DNA from: a virus
Virus record (IMG/VR): IMGVR_UViG_3300034374_002328
Coordinates: 1-39,806 of that record
Reading direction: 5' to 3' (one strand)
Length of the DNA stretch: 39,806 nucleotides
Positions 1 through 6,373 of this stretch are shown here, piece by piece. The position numbers were made by a program, and so were the translations under genes. Numbering within the stretch: position 1 is the first letter of the stretch; every line of letters starts with the position of its first letter. The notes under the pieces are model-generated. The model ran no database searches. It was not told the origin of the DNA and worked only from the letters and a program-made list of their open reading frames with translations.

Positions 1-14
1 TATATTTTATTTAT

Positions 15-173
15 TTATAGTTTAGATATTGATGCTGGTCTTTTGCCTATTTGTCCCCAAATAAAATTGTGTGCATCATTGACATTTGAAAAGGGTACGC
101 TTATTATAATAGGTTGGCTATCCTTACTTACCCATACTTGCCATTGTGTTAGAGTTTTCATCTTGTTATTCAT
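15..173 (-). CDS. Small hypothetical protein, 52 aa (early operon)
   Basis: An open frame of 53 codons starts at ATG 173 and stops with TAA at 15-17. The leader before the ATG is A/T-rich (TTTAAACTAA just upstream), as for the other minus-strand genes here, and the gene follows the 206-571 gene by 32 bases on the same strand. The product begins MNNKMKTLTQWQVWV and ends in KRPASISKL. It has a Trp-containing N-terminal half and no membrane segment or motif that I recognise. Its tail shares short DNA blocks with the neighbouring gene but in another reading frame. The function is unknown. It is probably the next member of the early minus-strand operon. Confidence 0.6.
   Translation of the reverse strand: MNNKMKTLTQWQVWVSKDSQPIIISVPFSNVNDAHNFIWGQIGKRPASISKL
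28..69. repeat. Dispersed repeat, copy 1 (blocks B then A)
   Basis: Two blocks here recur at 354-386 in the opposite order. Block B (28-41, ATTGATGCTGGTCT) is identical to 373-386. Block A (47-69, 23 bases) matches 354-376 with one mismatch. The copies fall in different reading frames of two adjacent minus-strand genes, so the similarity is at DNA level, not protein level. Confidence 0.6.
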
Positions 174-205
174 TTAGTTTAAATTTATTTAATTGTTGTA
201 GTGCA

Positions 206-571
206 TTAGATAAACTCTATTTCATCAATATGAGCCTTAAACACTTTCTCATTATCATTTGGGTGCATACTTTTTACGTTAACAAACCCGTTTACGATAA
301 TACTCACCACTTCAACAAGGTCACATCCGTAAATACCTTTCTTACCTACTATACTATTTGTCCCAAAATAAAATTGATGCTGGTCTATTGTTTGATATTG
401 CATTAATGATTTTCTTATTAAGTCAGCACTTTTTTGAAAGGCTTTATTAATTTGAAGTCTTTCCATTTCCCAAACGACTTCTATATTTGATTCCATTCGC
501 ATCATTCGGTCGATGTCATCTTGAAGGTCTTTAAGCATTTTCTTTGTGGTTGTGTTTAATTTCTGTGACAT
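206..571 (-). CDS. Hypothetical protein, 121 aa (early operon)
   Basis: The frame starts at ATG 571 after an A/T-rich leader and is the fifth gene of the minus-strand series. The N-terminal half (about residues 1-55) is predicted helical and charged, with heptad-like leucines and methionines (KMLKDLQDDIDRMMRMESN). The C-terminal half (about 65-121) is hydrophobic and beta-like, with the segment VVSIIVNGFVNVKSM. I do not recognise a family. The gene is separated from its upstream neighbour by a GC-rich hairpin that also occurs, nearly identical, one gene further up. Position and size suggest a small early protein, perhaps directed against the host, but that is inference only. Confidence 0.7.
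   Translation of the reverse strand: MSQKLNTTTKKMLKDLQDDIDRMMRMESNIEVVWEMERLQINKAFQKSADLIRKSLMQYQTIDQHQFYFGTNSIVGKKGIYGCDLVEVVSIIVNGFVNVKSMHPNDNEKVFKAHIDEIEFI
354..386. repeat. Dispersed repeat, copy 2 (blocks A then B)
   Basis: Block A (354-376) and block B (373-386) are fused here, sharing four bases. In copy 1 at 28-69 the order is reversed. It lies inside the 206-571 coding region. Confidence 0.6.
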
Positions 572-589
572 TTTAATTTAGTTTAAGTT

Positions 590-615
590 AGAGAAGGGGA
601 AATACTCCCCCCTCT
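590..615 (-). promoter_or_regulatory. Intergenic hairpin, copy 1
   Basis: Between the stop of the 624-872 gene and the start of the 206-571 gene, the minus-strand transcript can fold a G-run against a C-run (596-599 with 607-610, extended by a bulged arm to 590-593 and 612-615) around the seven-base loop 600-606. The stretch from 597 to about 625 is almost identical to the one from 898. No T-run follows on the minus strand, so it is not a standard terminator. A role in RNA processing or stability is possible. Confidence 0.6.
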
Positions 616-623
616 GTGATTGT

Positions 624-872
624 TTACTGATTGATTGAAATAAAATCTCTACCACCATAGCTATGGTCATAGCTTACACTTGATGACTTGACAACTTTGT
701 AGGTGTATACATCGTATACCAACTCATCATTGTTATAACTCCACCATTCACCCTCAGCTAATTCATTAGCTATGTTAGATAGCTTAATTCTTGCGTCACC
801 TATGGTATCAAATCCATCTGAATGTAACTCCCATAGCTGACCATCTTTTCTTTTAATAATTGAACACTTCAT
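624..872 (-). CDS. Hypothetical protein, 82 aa (early operon)
   Basis: The frame starts at ATG 872 and is flanked on both sides by the same type of hairpin. The product begins MKCSIIKRKDGQLWELHS and has a conserved-looking helical middle (DARIKLSNIANELAEGEWW, about residues 26-44) followed by a beta-like, tyrosine-rich C-terminus. There is no signal peptide or membrane segment. I do not recognise a family; the small alpha/beta layout is typical of phage early proteins that bind host factors, but nothing specific can be claimed. Confidence 0.7.
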   Translation of the reverse strand: MKCSIIKRKDGQLWELHSDGFDTIGDARIKLSNIANELAEGEWWSYNNDELVYDVYTYKVVKSSSVSYDHSYGGRDFISINQ

Positions 873-891
873 AATATATAATTTTTAGATT

Positions 892-916
892 AGAGGAGGG
901 AAATACTCCCCCCTCT
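892..916 (-). promoter_or_regulatory. Intergenic hairpin, copy 2
   Basis: Arms 892-900 and 908-916 pair around the seven-base loop 901-907 (AAATACT). In the DNA of the plus strand one pair is a mismatch (A897/C911), but in minus-strand RNA it becomes a G-U wobble, giving nine consecutive pairs. This fits a structure that acts in the transcript of the minus-strand operon, between the ardC gene and the 624-872 gene. Confidence 0.65.
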
Positions 917-925
917 TTGATTGTT

Positions 926-1861
926 TTACTTGTTGATATAGTCTACCACCTTTGTAGCTTGTTGCATTGCGTAGACGCATTCTTTTGGCTTATCTTCTAA
1001 ATACTTGCACCACCCTTTGATGTATGCTTGGCTATTAGATTCGTTGTCTTTTGGCTCAAGACCCAACATACCTACTAAATACATTGCTGATATTTCAGCG
1101 ACCAACTCTTCCTTGGCATACGTTGTATCCCCCCACTTATTGACTTCTAACAACGTCTTTCTGTTGAGTCTGTCCTTGTGACCCGTACTGTGCGCCAACT
1201 CGTGAAATAGCACCTTGTAATAGCTATCTGCATCAACAAAGGTATTTATCTTTGGCATATTAACTATATCCCTATTTGGCGAATAATACGCACTGTCTTC
1301 CAAGTGAACCAACTTCAAGCTACCTTGCTTATCTATATAGCTTTTAGATAGGGTCTCAGCGATTTCGATTGGTTCGTTGGTGACATCTGATACAACCTCA
1401 TCCATCACCTTTGGCTCAATACCCGTACATTGTGCTACATTGTACACGTGAAATGTAGTTAGGCTAAATGTCTTTCGATACCTTAAATTGCCATTACTCA
1501 TTCGTTCATTTGGGTTAACTAGCTTAACTAACTTTTTCGGTACAAATTTGTCTGTTGAATTATCAAAGTAGCCGATGTTCCAACGTGTTATTGGAGTGTA
1601 CTTTTTATTCTCCGCCTCAATGACTCTCCCGCCCTTTGCCATAACTTGATTCCACGTTAGCCATTGGTTATATTCGTAACCCTTATCTATCATTTCAAAG
1701 TTTAAAATGAAAATGTTGAAACCATTATAAAACCTATCAAGTGCTAGGTTGAATGGAGCATTAGCTTGACCCGACTTCCAAGGCTTAAACCAAGATAAAC
1801 CCTTAGCTTTTAGACCTTCAATTACCGTTTTGTTGATTTTCTCAAAAATTTGATTTTGCAT
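926..1861 (-). CDS. ardC: ArdC-type anti-restriction protein with zincin domain
   Basis: The 311-residue product has the two-part layout of ArdC proteins. Residues about 1-145 match the N-terminal single-strand DNA-binding domain, with the typical WFKPWKSG region near the start and FNIFILN following. Residues about 180-311 form a zincin-like peptidase domain with HELAHSTGH at 220-228 (His220, Glu221, His224) and a downstream EELVAE at 251-256 that would supply the third zinc ligand (Glu252 or Glu256). ArdC proteins of plasmids and phages protect incoming DNA from restriction; the enzyme activity of the zincin part is less clear. The gene starts at ATG 1861 in the early operon, where early anti-defence action would make sense. 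The length is normal for the family. Confidence 0.9.
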   Translation of the reverse strand: MQNQIFEKINKTVIEGLKAKGLSWFKPWKSGQANAPFNLALDRFYNGFNIFILNFEMIDKGYEYNQWLTWNQVMAKGGRVIEAENKKYTPITRWNIGYFDNSTDKFVPKKLVKLVNPNERMSNGNLRYRKTFSLTTFHVYNVAQCTGIEPKVMDEVVSDVTNEPIEIAETLSKSYIDKQGSLKLVHLEDSAYYSPNRDIVNMPKINTFVDADSYYKVLFHELAHSTGHKDRLNRKTLLEVNKWGDTTYAKEELVAEISAMYLVGMLGLEPKDNESNSQAYIKGWCKYLEDKPKECVYAMQQATKVVDYINK

Positions 1862-1879
1862 TGTATTTGTTTTTAATTG

Positions 1880-2191
1880 TTAATGATTTTTGATTACTTG
1901 GTTAAATGCTCTTTTGATTATGGATAAATCATATTTCAATTCATCCAATTGTCCTTCGTTATTCACGTTATATCTTTTTGAAAATCCATATGAATAACTA
2001 CCTTTTTCCTCTTTGATGTAGACAAATTGATTTGAAACTACAATTGGCACTCTTATGTCAATGTAGTACGGGAATGTTCCACCTGCATACGATGTTGGTA
2101 TATCATCTGCATTTAGTACAGATGGTAGCATTTCATTGATAGCTATAACTCTGTTCATTATAGCTTTTGATACTTTTTTCTTAGTTTTCAT
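1880..2191 (-). CDS. Hypothetical protein, 103 aa (early operon)
   Basis: I chose ATG 2191 (MKTKKKVSKAIMNRV) over the longer GTG 2218 start, because it follows the A-rich leader AAAAACAATCAA seen before the other genes of this operon. The product has a basic N-terminus, a beta-rich middle (YYIDIRVPIVVSNQFVYI, about residues 42-59) and a C-terminal helix. The gene lies 18 bases upstream of ardC and is probably co-transcribed and perhaps functionally linked with it. I do not recognise a family and see no catalytic motif. Confidence 0.7.
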   Translation of the reverse strand: MKTKKKVSKAIMNRVIAINEMLPSVLNADDIPTSYAGGTFPYYIDIRVPIVVSNQFVYIKEEKGSYSYGFSKRYNVNNEGQLDELKYDLSIIKRAFNQVIKNH

Positions 2192-2229
2192 TTGATTGTT
2201 TTTAGTAGGTAACATCACCTACCACCAAA

Positions 2230-2255
2230 GCCCTGCACCATTTACGATGCAGGGC
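2230..2255 (-). promoter_or_regulatory. Intergenic hairpin with perfect 8-bp stem
   Basis: GCCCTGCA at 2230-2237 pairs perfectly with TGCAGGGC at 2248-2255 around a ten-base loop, between the stop of the 2278-2523 gene and the next minus-strand start. No T-run follows in either direction, so termination is unlikely to be strong. It may be a processing or stability element, or an attenuator for the downstream genes. Confidence 0.65.
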
Positions 2256-2277
2256 GAGTGGTTGGTTGGGGGATTGC

Positions 2278-2523
2278 TTATGTTAGTGTTATAGTCACAT
2301 CTACATCATCCAATTTAAAATTAAATCCAATGAACCCATTAGTATTAACATTGGCTTTTGAATGGTAATCCAATTGTAATGTCATCACCACCTCACTTGA
2401 ATAATGACCTTGAAGCATTACCTCTCTTCTTCTCATATCTATGGAATAAAATTCGTATCCAAAAGATTCAACCGATTTATTAATCATTTGAACCGTCTTT
2501 GATAATTCTTTAAAATTTTTCAT
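2278..2523 (-). CDS. Hypothetical protein, 81 aa, first gene of the early operon
   Basis: The frame starts at ATG 2523 and is the promoter-proximal gene of the minus-strand series. The product begins MKNFKELSKTVQMINKSVES (a helix) and continues as beta strands, ending in LDDVDVTITLT. It is neutral to slightly acidic at the end and has no membrane segment. The family is not recognised. The first gene of an early phage operon is often a host-takeover or regulatory protein, but there is no direct sign of that here. Confidence 0.65.
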   Translation of the reverse strand: MKNFKELSKTVQMINKSVESFGYEFYSIDMRRREVMLQGHYSSEVVMTLQLDYHSKANVNTNGFIGFNFKLDDVDVTITLT

Positions 2524-2558
2524 AACTAATTGATTTTTAATTGTTTAATTGTTAAAGT

Positions 2559-2571
2559 GCTGATAATCAGC
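2559..2571. promoter_or_regulatory. Palindromic operator candidate, site 1
   Basis: GCTGATAATCAGC is a perfect 13-base palindrome around a single central base, 36 bases upstream of the first early gene. Its core TGATAATCAG recurs, reverse-complemented, at 2787-2796. It is a likely repressor or activator site for the leftward operon. Confidence 0.5.
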
Positions 2572-2786
2572 GATTTGTGTTATTTTGTAAGAACGACCCT
2601 TTCGGACTGCAATACTAAGATTAATTATTAAATCTGATTAACATTTTATCAACATTTATAATAATTTATAATCATTCTAAATAAGGAACTATCTTTCAAT
2701 AATAGAAACGCACACGCACGTAAACAAAAAAATTGGATTGAATTGTTAACAAATGTTAAATAATTTAACTACATTGTGCAACTACT

Positions 2787-2796
2787 TGATTATCAG
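2787..2796. promoter_or_regulatory. Palindromic operator candidate, site 2
   Basis: TGATTATCAG is the reverse complement of the core of the palindrome at 2559-2571. The two sites lie about 226 bases apart in the same control region, so one dimeric regulator could bind both. Confidence 0.4.
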
Positions 2797-3313
2797 GTAA
2801 AAGAATTATCTTTTTTTTCTGGTATCTATGTACCATATCGCATCAAAGTGCCTTAAAACGTCTTATTTGAGGTGATGTAAAAACAATGAGACATACAATA
2901 CCTTTCTGAAATAGTTACCAACAAAGTGAATGTTGATAATTAAAAGTAAAGTTTTGTTTGGTTATTAATATTAAATTGATTATATGGGTTTGCTTTATCC
3001 ATTCTCTCATTGTCTGCAACATTGAATGAAACGTAGCTATATAGAACTTGCCAATAGTTAGTATATGCTGTCGCTTCGGAAAAAGTCAAAATAGTACAGC
3101 GAATTATCTAAAAGCCAAAACCGAAAACCGAAATCTGTGAAAAATTGGGGGAAGGTGGGTAAAACGAAATGGGTTTTCTGTGAGGATTGCGATGTAAATG
3201 TCAGTGTATAACCCCAAATCCCTAAATATGTGACGTGGTAAAAAAACCACTCTATAAGAGACACCACCCCTTCCTCTATACCCCTTGCTCTACTTACTTT
3301 CTTTATTTTTCTT

Positions 3314-3355
3314 GACCCTCCACTTTTAAAAACAGAGGGTCAGACCTTTTTTTTT
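3314..3355 (+). terminator. Terminator-like hairpin upstream of the 3398 gene
   Basis: GACCCTC (3314-3320) pairs with GAGGGTC (3335-3341) around a 14-base loop, and nine T follow at 3347-3355 after a five-base gap. It would stop rightward transcription just before the promoter at 3358. No gene upstream on the plus strand needs it, which hints at a rightward non-coding transcript or at read-through from elsewhere on a circular genome. Confidence 0.5.
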
Positions 3356-3357
3356 CT

Positions 3358-3365
3358 TATATTTG
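3358..3365 (+). promoter_or_regulatory. Bacteroidetes-type -7 promoter element
   Basis: TATATTTG fits the Bacteroidetes -7 consensus TAnnTTTG and lies 32 bases before the ATG at 3398, leaving a short leader. I see no good TTTG element at the -33 position, so upstream contacts may be weak or need an activator. Confidence 0.6.
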
Positions 3366-3397
3366 CATTATATTATTTAAACCCTAGACACATTTTT

Positions 3398-3829
3398 ATG
3401 GAAGTATCACAAGCAAAAACATCGTGGTCAGATGACCATTTACTACAACTAACAGACCCACATAACCACAGGATAAGGTATGACAGGGTAGGATTCATTT
3501 GGGAGCACTATTTAGATGGTAAGTGGGAGCTACATTCTGTATTTAAGTATAGGACTCACGGATACTACTTCCACCTTATTAGATTTTGGACGTACAATTG
3601 GAGTAAGGAGCTAATGGATAGGAGAGTTAGTATGTCTAGGAGTATTATAAATGGGTTTGATTCTTTGTATAAGGACTCTAAGAAGGTAAAGAAGATATCT
3701 GAGGACGAAAGTTTGGGTGTGAAGGAGAAGTTTGAGTTGATTAAGGGGATTCTACCGAATGAACCTTTAGCTTATATAGCCGATGCATTGAATATTAGCT
3801 TGAGTACGTTGAAAAGGAGGATTAGATAA
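3398..3829 (+). CDS. Putative regulator with C-terminal helix-turn-helix, 143 aa
   Basis: The product begins MEVSQAKTSWSDDHLLQLTD. Residues about 15-65 are aromatic-rich with many His, Trp and Tyr (HNHRIRYDRVGFIWEHY, then HGYYFHLIRFW), and residues about 121-143 form a helix-turn-helix (YIADALNISLSTLKRRIR) like those of resolvases and small regulators. The gene is alone: a TAnnTTTG promoter and terminator-like hairpin precede it, and a strong hairpin follows eight bases after the stop. This isolation at the early/late divide suggests a transcription switch protein. A small-terminase-type DNA-binding role is an alternative. The N-terminal part is not recognised. Confidence 0.75.
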   Translation: MEVSQAKTSWSDDHLLQLTDPHNHRIRYDRVGFIWEHYLDGKWELHSVFKYRTHGYYFHLIRFWTYNWSKELMDRRVSMSRSIINGFDSLYKDSKKVKKISEDESLGVKEKFELIKGILPNEPLAYIADALNISLSTLKRRIR

Positions 3830-3836
3830 AAAAAGA

Positions 3837-3859
3837 GGGTGCTGTAATAAACAACACCC
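3837..3859. terminator. Hairpin after the 3398 gene, possibly bidirectional
   Basis: GGGTGCTGT (3837-3845) pairs with ACAACACCC (3851-3859), one mismatch, loop AATAA. On the plus strand no T-run follows. On the minus strand the hairpin is followed by CTCTTTTTTT, the better terminator form, although no minus-strand gene lies to its right. It probably insulates the 3398 gene from the block starting at 4003. Confidence 0.55.
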
Positions 3860-3964
3860 CCTTCTAAACTCAATGAAAACATTAGTGATAAACAATCAAC
3901 GGTGCTAAGTTACGAAACTTTTATGGAAAAAACTAATATTATCGGTAATAATATATAGTGTAGA

Positions 3965-3981
3965 CTGTTATTTCTTAACAG
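3965..3981 (+). promoter_or_regulatory. Small leader hairpin before the 4003 gene
   Basis: CTGTTA and TAACAG form a six-pair stem with a five-base loop, 21 bases before ATG 4003. The stretch 3871-4002 has no gene; this hairpin and an A/T inverted repeat around 3937-3953 are all I see there. The promoter of the late block probably lies here but I cannot assign its elements. Confidence 0.35.
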
Positions 3982-4002
3982 GCATAAAATAAAGTTAATA
4001 AT

Positions 4003-4437
4003 ATGGGTTACAAGACTAAATCAATGCTTCACCAGATAGGTGGAGAAACCATAAAGTCTTTCAAGGGGCATAAAGCCAGGAGAATGAGAGATAGTAATGT
4101 ATTTGTTGAGACAGAAACTCATACATATATAAATGACAAGGGAGAGGAAAAGGAGTATGAAAAAATAGTGGGGTTTAAAGACAAAAATCCTAACCTTAAA
4201 AAGGGGCAAAAGCCAAACGAAGGTATGTCAACTCATTATATGGCAGATGATAAAGATAAACTAGCTTGGCCGTCAATATACAAGACTGATTCTGGAGAAT
4301 GGAAAGAGCAAGGTCCAGCTGAAGCTAGAGAAAGAGGAGAAATGTTTGAGTTTAAATCAACTAAAAGGATGAAAAAGTTTGCTAGAGAGGGTAATTGGAA
4401 GAATAAAAGATTTGAAGACGGTAAATTTTTAAAATAA
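4003..4437 (+). CDS. Basic protein with N-terminal MGYKTKSM motif, 144 aa
   Basis: The product begins MGYKTKSMLHQIGGETIKSF, and the first eight residues are shared with the 12685-13230 protein, which is otherwise different. The rest is highly charged, Lys/Glu-rich and probably soluble, with a central region (KNPNLKKGQKPNEGMSTHYM) and a basic C-terminus ending FEDGKFLK. No catalytic motif is visible. It opens the plus-strand late block and overlaps the next start by one base (TAATG). I would guess a virion-associated or DNA-packaged small protein. The family is not recognised with certainty. Confidence 0.75.
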   Translation: MGYKTKSMLHQIGGETIKSFKGHKARRMRDSNVFVETETHTYINDKGEEKEYEKIVGFKDKNPNLKKGQKPNEGMSTHYMADDKDKLAWPSIYKTDSGEWKEQGPAEARERGEMFEFKSTKRMKKFAREGNWKNKRFEDGKFLK

Positions 4438-4706
4438 TGGCTAAACCAAAGAAAAAAGGTGGACCTAAGCAGAAGTTAAGCCCTGAAGCTAAAAAAGCTA
4501 AGGCTGAAAGAGACTTAGAGATAGCTAAAAGCCCTAGGAGGATGAAGATGAAGAGGGATAATTATGCCAAAAGGAAAGAAGCGGAGAAAAAGTTTGGTAA
4601 ATTGTGGTTGTTGGGTAAAGACTACGACCACGAGGACGGCAAGTTTGAGTCTGTAAAGCGTAACCGTGGTAATGACGGTAATGGTACTAAGAAAGAAGGT
4701 AAATAA
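4437..4706 (+). CDS. Very basic small protein, 89 aa
   Basis: The frame starts in a TAATG overlap with the preceding stop. It encodes a strongly Lys/Arg-rich protein (MAKPKKKGGPKQKLSPEAKK at the start, RRMKMKRDNYAKRKEAEKK in the middle) with a predicted helical central part and a short aromatic segment FGKLWLLGKDYDHEDGKF at about 53-70. This composition suits nucleic-acid binding. Together with its basic neighbours it may be an internal head protein packed with DNA, or a histone-like condensing protein. No specific family is recognised. Confidence 0.7.
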   Translation: MAKPKKKGGPKQKLSPEAKKAKAERDLEIAKSPRRMKMKRDNYAKRKEAEKKFGKLWLLGKDYDHEDGKFESVKRNRGNDGNGTKKEGK

Positions 4707-4712
4707 ACAGAT

Positions 4713-5078
4713 ATGTTTGATAAATTAGATAAGTTTACTAGAAAAAAAAGAATACCAAGAAACCGCCTTGGAAATAAATTAGTGAATGAGGAAAGTTTGT
4801 ACGAAAAATCTGAAAGAAAAATTGAAAAAGCTAAATCAAAAAGCCCTAAAAGATTTGAAAAGATTGACAAGAAGTATGGCTATGATGAAGCTGGAGCAGT
4901 TGCTGCTGGTTTAGGGCCTGACGAAACAGGTCACTGGCCAAGCAGAGACCCAATAACAGGTAGGATATTTAAAGGTAAAAAACACCCTACGTTTTATAAG
5001 ACATTGAAAGGAGAAGAAGAAGCAGGATACGAAATATACAAAAAAGGTGGAAACCTTTACTCTAAAGAAAAGAAATAG
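4713..5078 (+). CDS. Small phage protein with TGHWPSRD domain, 121 aa
   Basis: The N-terminal half is basic and helical. Residues about 55-112 carry GYDEAGAVAAGLGPDETGHW followed by PSRDP, KGKKHPTF and GYEIYK. From family knowledge, this arrangement (Gly-rich helix, TGHWPS, then a KHPTF-type strand) occurs in small domains of many phage structural and ejected proteins; its activity is unknown to me. The gene follows the 4437 gene by six bases and precedes a tail fibre gene, so a role in the virion is likely. Confidence 0.7.
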   Translation: MFDKLDKFTRKKRIPRNRLGNKLVNEESLYEKSERKIEKAKSKSPKRFEKIDKKYGYDEAGAVAAGLGPDETGHWPSRDPITGRIFKGKKHPTFYKTLKGEEEAGYEIYKKGGNLYSKEKK

Positions 5079-5080
5079 AT

Positions 5081-5128
5081 ATGAAGGAGTTACCAAAGGC
5101 TGTACAAGCAAAACTAAAAAAGAAATAA
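5081..5128 (+). CDS. Possible 15-residue peptide
   Basis: ATG 5081 lies two bases after the preceding stop and the frame ends in TAA at 5128, two bases before the next ATG. It would encode MKELPKAVQAKLKKK. The spacing matches the tight packing of real genes here, but so short a frame can arise by chance. It could also be a leader peptide for coupling translation of the fibre gene. Confidence 0.3.
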   Translation: MKELPKAVQAKLKKK

Positions 5129-5130
5129 CA

Positions 5131-6363
5131 ATGGCAATAAATTATACATACCCATTAAAGGGTGCGCCCTCCACGGCAGATGAGTTCTTAATTATAGATA
5201 GTGTAGACAACTCAACCAAGAAGGTTACTGTCGCTAACGTATTAGCCTTAGGTGGTGGTGGTAGTGGTGGAACTGGTACTGTAACCCAGATTACGTTTGC
5301 TGCTCCATTAACGGGTGGTATTATAACAACTACAGGAACTGTTGGGTTAGGAGTTGTTGGTGTTGCTAATGGGGGTACTGGTAAAGAAGGTTTGCTTTCA
5401 AGCAATAGGAGTCAAGTATTAGCAGTAAATGCTGGTAGAACAGGTTACGATTTTGTAGACCAACAAGTAATTGAAACTATAGAGGCTGGTGAAGCTTTAT
5501 CTAAGGGAGACCCTCTATATGTAGTAGGTTGGAATAATGGCACATCTATAGTAATTGTAGGTAAGGCTGATTCGTCTCAAGGGTCAAAAATGCCTTGTGT
5601 TGGTGTTGCGGCAAATGATATAGAACAAGGTGAGGTTGGAGAAATGATTGTTGTTGGTGTTCTAGACGGAATAGCAACAAACAACCTTCAAGGTAGTCCA
5701 GGAGTAGGTGATATAGTTTACGTTAGAGTTGGAGGAGGATTTACAGGTCTTAAGCCAGACCAAGGTAACTTAATACAGAACATTGGAATAATATTAAAAT
5801 CCGCAGGAGCTGGGGCTGGTAGTATACAAATAACAGCAACTGGAAGGTCTAACGACATACCTAACATACCATCTGCAAATGTATGGATTGGTAGTTCAAC
5901 TCAAGTTGCTACTCCTAGAGCGTTTTCTGGTGAGGTTAGTTTATCTAACACAGGTGTTACTGCCGTAACAGGGATTGATGGTAATGTATCTATACAAGGG
6001 TACAGACCAATTATTACAGTTACCGCAGATTCAAAAACACTATTGCTATCTGACAGTGGTAAGTACATAAATTTTGAGGGTTCTTTTGGTGGGTCTAATA
6101 CTAAGTTTTTAACATTACCATCTGCATCATCTATAGAGGAATTTACAGTTGGAACAGAGATAGAAGTTGTAAATAATAGCACGCCTTCTGGAGTAGGTCA
6201 GCCACAACCTACATTAACTGTAAGGGTAGACCTTGGAGCTAATCCAGGAACCATAAATGGGTTATCTAACTTTGTACTTACAAATAGATATTCTTCTGCA
6301 ACTTTAAAATTAATATCTAATACTAATAACGTAGCAGTGTGGCACGCAAGAATAGTACAATAA
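5131..6363 (+). CDS. Tail fibre / appendage protein, 410 aa
   Basis: I chose ATG 5131 (MAINYTYPLKGAPSTADEFL) after AAGAAATAACA; an in-frame start at 5047 would overlap the previous gene. The product is rich in Gly, Thr, Val and beta strands. A glycine linker (residues about 36-45) is followed by repeats typical of trimeric phage fibres, including GVANGGTG near residue 77. A central region (about 110-210) resembles a decorating domain (EAGEALSKGDPLYV, then EQGEVGEMIVVGVLDG), and the C-terminus ends in WHARIVQ. Such proteins form part of tail or capsid appendages and contact the host surface. It heads the fibre gene cluster. Confidence 0.75.
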   Translation: MAINYTYPLKGAPSTADEFLIIDSVDNSTKKVTVANVLALGGGGSGGTGTVTQITFAAPLTGGIITTTGTVGLGVVGVANGGTGKEGLLSSNRSQVLAVNAGRTGYDFVDQQVIETIEAGEALSKGDPLYVVGWNNGTSIVIVGKADSSQGSKMPCVGVAANDIEQGEVGEMIVVGVLDGIATNNLQGSPGVGDIVYVRVGGGFTGLKPDQGNLIQNIGIILKSAGAGAGSIQITATGRSNDIPNIPSANVWIGSSTQVATPRAFSGEVSLSNTGVTAVTGIDGNVSIQGYRPIITVTADSKTLLLSDSGKYINFEGSFGGSNTKFLTLPSASSIEEFTVGTEIEVVNNSTPSGVGQPQPTLTVRVDLGANPGTINGLSNFVLTNRYSSATLKLISNTNNVAVWHARIVQ

Positions 6364-6373
6364 AATAAATAAT

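Larger units (their letters stand above)
2524..3397. other. Non-coding divergent control region
   Basis: About 870 bases separate the leftward early genes from the rightward block. I find no convincing gene; the plus strand holds only very short frames. The region holds two copies of a palindrome (2559-2571 and 2787-2796), a small A-loop hairpin (3235-3250), a terminator-like hairpin with a T-run pointing right (3314-3355) and a Bacteroidetes-type promoter (3358-3365). A part around 3050-3290 is visibly richer in G and C than the rest. It may hold both operon promoters, a short non-coding RNA or a replication start; I cannot choose among these. Confidence 0.6.

Noticed and set aside
146-406. 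Plus-strand 86-codon frame
   Set aside because: Antisense to the 206-571 and 15-173 genes, which have good starts and fit the operon; its composition is not protein-like.
3058-3267. 69-codon minus-strand frame in the control region
   Set aside because: The product is extremely rich in Phe, Trp and Tyr with no sensible domain order, has no A/T-rich leader like the other genes, and overlaps the region of odd composition. More likely chance in non-coding DNA.
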